Positions 57,636 through 64,000 of a stretch of 64,000 nt of DNA are shown here, in pieces. Both the position numbers and the translations under genes were made by a program. Within the stretch, counting starts at the first letter, position 1. Every line of letters starts with the position of its first letter. The stretch covers positions 601,281 through 665,280 of the forward strand of contig NW_020170386.1 in NCBI RefSeq assembly GCF_000524195.1, read 5' to 3'. Under the pieces are notes generated by a model, which saw nothing but the letters and a program-made list of their open reading frames with translations, was not told the origin of the DNA and did no database searches. This DNA is from Echinococcus granulosus (Eukaryota > Platyhelminthes > Cestoda > Cyclophyllidea > Taeniidae).

Positions 57636-60600
57636 CTTATTAAGCCCGTAGTAGATACGCGAAAACTACAAAAGAATGTCTTTTCAAATGCATGAACACG
57701 TTTCATTACATTACAATGTTCCGTATTGAAGGATCGGTGTAAACTTTTAATACTGACCTGATTTGCCATTGCGAAGCATTGTTCTTGCAAATTTTGCAGG
57801 GAACTGGATGCATTATTTACTGTAGAAAGCCATGTCAATTTTAGGGTTTTGAGGCACCTTGAATTCATGAGCCCATACGTAAAACTACTGTGTTTCCAAG
57901 TGCATTTAGTCTGTAATTGCACCTTTTGCGCATGGTGACTGAGCAATTTGTGGCGAGAATGAATATTAAGAATGGCGTTGATTTTCTATTTGAAATATTT
58001 GGGACAAAACCAAATATGTCTTATGCAGAAAAAGATGAACCAAGAGAAGTTCAAAACAATGGATAGATATAACATGCTATTTGAGTTTGTTATTAAGTAA
58101 ATGCCGAATTAACTTATCAAGGATGTTGTCTAGTTGGTGCGACTTTTCAAAGCTTTAGCATGGACAACCACAAGAAGTGAACAGGAAATTTACACCATAA
58201 TCATAGAAATTGAGTTATTTTCAAGTGCTAGTTACTTTCCAACTGAAGGAGATGCATTCAATTATAATTAAAGTGTTACAATGAGCCCCTCATACGCGGT
58301 CATTGCTTGAAAGAGCTTTACACTACTGAATTGAGGCCTGCACTGGGGCTTTGCTAATGATTAGACCTACTGGGTACAAGTGCCTGCCTCACCTGACAGA
58401 TCAACTGTGCATCAACTTCGAAACGAGTTTGCTCTGATTCGACGGCTGTTGCTACACCCTCTATCGTATGTCTGATGAGGTGAGGAAGGAGACATACACC
58501 GCAGTAGGAGGAGACTTTGGGGCTTTTTCAATGCATTAGGGGCAGTGGGATACGCGTATAGGATTAAGGAGCTCTGCTGACAGGAACTGCTGAGTCCCAC
58601 ATACTTGGGTCTTAAAAACAAAATTCTCCATTCTATAACTCTGTCAGGGTACTGTTTTTCAGAACTAAGGACGATCAAAACTAAAAATAAGCAAAATATT
58701 TACCAGCAGTACTGAAGTCTATGGCATTTTCTACTAATTGTTTGAGTGGTTTTTGAGGAATAAATCAACTCTCACTCACATTTTACCCTACCAAATTGAT
58801 TTTAGTTGGTTTAGTTGGCAAAAAGCAGGCTTTCCATGTTAGAAATTAAAAGCTCCTATACCGTGTCTGCAATTATAATATTTTTAAAATATAGGTCCAG
58901 ACAGTAATGACTTTTGTAGGCGCTACCTTTACCGTAGAACGGCATTAAAGGACATATAATGGAATGTGATGCAGCGTACCAGGATGCATATTATTTCCAC
59001 CGTTGTCATCCAAGCATATAGTACAAGTGCGGTTATTAACTGGATAATTTTAAACTCCCTACTAGTGTTTTCTTTTTGGCAAAAATCACATAACTCATCG
59101 CCTCAGAGTCCCCTGGGCTGATTAGGCAGAAGGAAGATAAATCTGCTCAAAGGGAGCCGCGCTGTTTGGGGCTGCTTCAACTTTAGCATTTTAGCCGACA
59201 AGGTAGCACTTTTTATTCTGCGACCTGATGGAAAGATACAGTTTTTCAGACCCAACACGCATGAAAGGTGCCTCATTAATCTGATAATAAAATGGCCTTC
59301 CATTACTCTCGCGTGAGTGGATAAAAATTATTTTCTCCTCCTCAGGATTTAGCAGATGTTCGTTGTGGATTCAAAGGAAGGGAAATATCTATCTCCCTTA
59401 CCAGTTCACCACCAACAGGATCTGACAAATGCCCCTCATGTTCATGCTCCTTATTTATTGACAATTGTATTTACACTTATTAATATTAGCATTTTAGTGA
59501 GTAAACGAAGTTTTTTTCAGAAATTTTCACCCTTGCGTGAAGACTGAGCTTTAAAATAACTCCTTCTGCATTAGATTCTTAACTAATCGACTAAATGTGC
59601 AACTGGAAGCAATTTTAAAATTGCTGTGCTATTGAACGAGAAATATCTCAATTAAAACTTTTAAATATAAAGCAAAGCAAGTTAATTTCTTCAGCTATTG
59701 TCATAAAATTACGTTTGCAGTACCATAAAGTTGCTTTCATTCTCATACACAACAGTCCCCCAACAATTGCTTCTACTGGAAGGTCTTGAGAGAATTTCAA
59801 ATACCACGACATGGCTGAGCCATCTAAAATCCATCGCACATGGTGAGGGTAGAGGACGAAAAAATTTACTACGTTAGGCATGCAACTGCCGCATTGTGTA
59901 ATTAGCATTAATTATTCTATGAAAGGAGAGAACTCAGTTTCATTGCAAAGTCGGTAAGCTAACTGTGGGACTGTTTCATCGAGCAAAACCCTACCCCTGG
60001 GAAGAATCTAAGGTCTTTCAAAAGTTCATTAATCCAGTTCTTACAAATGCTGTTGATACGAATGGGTTGAGGCAAACGCTCTAAGAACCGTTATTCGTGC
60101 CACAAATTGGTCTTTCATTAGCTAAAATATTTTTTTACCAATTTAACAGATTCGCCATACAAATTACCATCAACTATAAGCCATTAATTTAGCCCCCGCA
60201 GCTACGACAGCGAATGGGTTTGCTTTCTTTGCATTGTCAAGCATTTTTTGAATCAGTCTGAGGCATCAAATTACAGGCCCTGTGAGCGAAGGCGTGAGTG
60301 TACAAGCCCCGCTGGACAGCAAGGAGTGAAGAAGAAAATCGCCTTGGGTAAGTGTACGCCTCAAAGCATAGCACGTACAAGCATATACCGTTCTGAGGGC
60401 AGAGATAAAATCGCGAGGGAAGGGTGAGATGTGGCAAACGAGAGCTTGTCTCAAAGCCAAAGGCCTCCACGGTTTTACACCTTTTACACTCATCCCCATC
60501 AATTCTTCCTCCGCTCTTTCTGGAAATTAAAGAGGGAAAAGGTTGGTATTTTATTGTTTGATGCGTAAAAGGCTTATTAATTAAGTTCAGCTATTCTCCT

Positions 60601-63600
60601 TTACAGTTTACTAGTTGAAGAACACCGTCAGTTCCCTTCGCCTATATCGAAATATAGCGTATTGTTTGGGTCTGGAGCATTTCCACTTTTTGTTTTGTCT
60701 ACTAGAGAGGTATGGAAGCTTTCTGGGATTATACAATGAAGTACCAATGTTTAACTTGCATTAATAGACTTTATATTTTACTTTTTACGATAACTAAATT
60801 AATATTTTTTCCGTAATACAAAGCAGGAATAGTCTATGACAGAGTAGTAGGCAATAACCATAGAACTGCGACTGTGGCACTGCCTGTTTCCAGATAACAT
60901 TCAGGGGTAACGCGATGAGCCCGGTGTGTAATGCTGAGGCCCATTGCCAGAAGGCAGAAAGCTAATATATCTGCAAGTAAAAACTACAACTACTGCTCCC
61001 GTTCTATCCTGTGGAATATTCTATACGCTTTGAAAGTTTTCTACTTCATTTCAAGTTCACCTTAAATAATTTGGCTTGCATGCAGCAAATTGGATTCCTC
61101 TAAATATTAAAAAGGTAATGAAAACGAAAGCAATCGGTGACTTCTTTGTAATGAGAAGCCGGTTGCTCATGGTTTAAAAATTCACAAATCTTCAATTACT
61201 CGATAATAGGCGCATAATCGCAATGCCAAACAACTAGCACAGGCCAATACTTTAGTAGCTCTAGGGATCACCATTACACCCGCCGTTAAATCGCGGAAAG
61301 GGAACCATGACAGTAGTTGGAAACGCGAAATAAGGGAAAAGAGGAAAAGGAGTCACTGAGGCAACAGGCATTCCAGAGAAAATGCTCACATCCTGAGGCA
61401 TACACATCCTCTCTTTCTCTCCGTCACTTTCGCTCGGTCGGTCAGATGGTCACACTGTCATTCGCATCCATGACTGGCGACGCTGAGGGGTGTTTATGAC
61501 AGCAATTAGCGAAATTAAACTCCAAAATGCATACACGCCTTTGTGAATTTGCGAGTTTTTTTCTTATCCTCTCCAATTAAATTCGCAACCTTACATGCAA
61601 ATCTAGTTGGCAAGGCCCCTTAAATTCCTTACCTTCTTGGTAGTACTACTTCCTCAAATCCTCAACTATTGTGACCTCCATTTTTATTTTTAGCTCATAG
61701 GATTGTGTGTTGACTTCTAAGTTTCAGCATGATAGCATACAGTAAAACTAGCATAGCCACTGCGGGTCAGAAAGTGCTCCACCTACAAACCACTGGGGTT
61801 GAATACCATGAATTACACTAATTCAAAGAACAGCTAATTTAGCATTCTGAAGGATACACAATATCGAGCGAATCAAGAACATATTTTCAGAAAGCAAAAT
61901 AATTTGGTTCTTTATTTATTTTATGTTATAGGTGCCCTTGTCTCACAGTGTACCCATTGTAAATTCTGATCTCGGTGTCTAAACTCCGACACCAGACAGT
62001 ACGGACAGGAGTCTTTGATAGGAGGATTGGTAACAAGTTAATGTCATCCCATTCCCATGCTTTTCACCAATTTTCAAATGGTGACATCAGAATGAGGATT
62101 GCATTAATGCTTCAATTGCAACAAATCAGAAGAAAAGTTTGTTCTCAGTTGCGGAAATAATATTACTAACGTGTGTTGATGATGTTACCACTTGCCAGTT
62201 GTAATATAGTTTTCACCTACATACAATCAAACGCTAGGAAAGGATACATAAAAGTCAGCGCTTTTAAGAGGTTTGTGAGATTTCTTAATACCACAGCGAC
62301 CTAAATGATTGCCTGCTTGGGGAATATTTTGATGGCTGCCATTTGACCTTTATTCCGACTGCAAAGGGGTCTACTGCGGTCGGAACCTTCGACGTCATAA
62401 AGGCATATGTTAAAGCAAAAGCAAAAGTTAAATTTTCGTTACTGCAAGTAGGGATCTGTAGCATTTATTGCTTTTAACTTAAATTCTGTCATCCTGGTTT
62501 TAAGTCCTTTTATCTTTAGTAACGACCTCAAGTCGCCACTGAAAGACACTTCAACAGATTCCACTATTTCACTTCCTGTGTTATCAAGCGTAACACACTT
62601 CTATTAATCTCGGTTTGTTTTGTCATTTTCTGCTTTGCGGCTGTAAATAATGAGTCTAATTTCCCCTCAGTTATATCCAAAACTATTAATCTGTACTTTG
62701 CGAACTGATTTAGTTCCAACAGACCAAATCGCCAAGACTGAAGCCAACTCCATGAAAATAAACTGCAAACTTACTTGCTCCCAGAGATGGTACAAAGCGC
62801 AATGGGAAATTTTTCATGCTACATGCCATCTCTGACCTTTCAGATGTTTACTTCCATTGAAAGAGGACTTCTTTGTGCCCCATAAATTTTAAAAAAGCAA
62901 TGTTTTTACCGGTTGTAAACGAAAAAGTACCAGCATTTCATTTTTAATAATATGAATATTCGCATCCAATAAAAGTGTTGGTTCACAGCTGCTTCTATAA
63001 ATAGTCAAAGAGAAAAACAGCCACATAAAACTACTTGCGAGGTTCAGAACCCACACCCTCGTAAACACGTTTGCAGAAGTCCCTTCGAAAAGTCGTAACC
63101 GAGTAGCACGGTGCTGTTGCTATCCCACTTCTCTTGCTTCCACTATCGTATTTCGAAGTTGGACCAAAGATCAAGCCATTTAAGAATACTCGTTACCGTT
63201 ATTTAAGACCTGGCAGTACAAATAACGCAATGAAAAGAAGGAGCTATGATTAACGTGGAACACCTAGACGGCAAACTTTCTCAATCCGATTTACTTCGCT
63301 GGTGTGGATACTCTAACCATCCCCATAAGGTCTGCATCAAATACTGAATCCATTAAAAGTGACCTATTCCACTATAAATATTTAACAAGAGTAAATAAAG
63401 ACCCTTAAATGTGAGAATTACCATACCATATAATATTTTGGTGCTGGTGTAGCCCACAGGGAATGCTAAGGTTTTCATTGCACTTTGCGTCGTAATGAAT
63501 TCCTCTAATGTAGCCTCTGTGCGCTAAAGTTCCCCAAGAAAACCCATTTTATGAAAAGCAGCGCCCCAGCATTACTTCGCAATATTCGTTTTCTTTGTTT

Positions 63601-64000
63601 AAATAATAATGTATGCTCTCCCAATATCCGGTTCAAAATGAAATCTTCGAAAGAAGACCTGCGTGAATGACTTCAAGAAGCAAGCATTGGATTTGGCATT
63701 TCGGATTGTAATATTTACAATAAATCTCAGCCAATTTTCTACGTTCATGTGCAATATTACAATTATTTGCTGTGAAAATTTGCGAAATTAATTTATTTTG
63801 TAATAAGACCACTTGATCATTGTTTTTGACCAAACTTTGATTAAAATAGTAAAAAATCTAGTTTGAAGGTTCTGAGTTGTCTGCCCTTGAAGCCTGTATT
63901 TTTAAATTAGAAGTTCACTTCAAGCATGTACGCTGTCTTGGAAATTGTAGTCATCGAAGACCCCGAAAATGCGTTCGGATAGATACGATTCCCAAGATGA
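57636..64000. other. 6.4-kb region upstream of the protocadherin with no supported gene
   Basis: AT-rich DNA that begins with the protocadherin promoter and 5' UTR. All ORFs are below 130 codons, and I could join none into a gene with conserved motifs. The overlapping minus-strand ORFs at 60237-60502 and the ORF at 57560-57946 have no recognisable content. No tRNA, rRNA or repeat family recognised. Confidence 0.45.

Overview
The window is 64 kb of metazoan nuclear DNA, and the best fit is a parasitic flatworm, probably a tapeworm. That placement is an inference. It rests on divergent but complete animal orthologs (engrailed, WDR37, ULK3, OS-9, LAMTOR5, SDHAF4, calaxin, a seven-repeat protocadherin), compact gene spacing, and many very small introns of 29-40 bp. 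There are no bacterial-type operons, no CRISPR arrays and no complete mobile element that I could recognise. A run of 100 N (49618-49717) marks a scaffold gap.

Layout: 396-1346 (+) unknown 191-aa protein; 1892-2578 (+) calaxin-like EF-hand protein; 3280-4711 (-) galactose mutarotase; 4712-7031 no supported gene; 7032-8511 (-) unknown 188-aa protein; 8987-10339 (-) OS-9 ER lectin, divergent from 10851-11475 (+) LAMTOR5; 12273-15730 (-) C2H2 zinc-finger protein; 16496-18595 (-) probable DCAF15-like beta-propeller protein; 18780-19040 (-) SDHAF4, divergent from 19929-24951 (+) WDR37; 26849-31540 (+) ULK3-like kinase; 33866-38967 (+) engrailed homeobox gene with an intronless gene nested antisense in its first intron (34402-35073, -); 42021-57635 (-) delta-type protocadherin; 57636-64000 no supported gene.

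The genes do not form one pathway. Several are housekeeping factors of organelle and signalling systems: ER-associated degradation (OS-9), lysosomal Ragulator/mTORC1 (LAMTOR5), complex II assembly (SDHAF4), galactose metabolism (GALM), ciliary dynein docking (calaxin) and autophagy/Hedgehog kinase (ULK3). The right half is developmental: engrailed and a protocadherin, both in wide non-coding surroundings.

Gene models were built by hand from splice sites, reading phase and family similarity. Wherever I give a full exon set, the total coding length is a multiple of three and phases match across every junction. The most notable points are the mini-introns (four in a row in OS-9; a stop-free 33-bp intron in LAMTOR5), two GC-AG introns, zinc fingers each interrupted by an intron, and the nested gene in engrailed, whose motif resembles the N-terminal region of Penelope-like elements.
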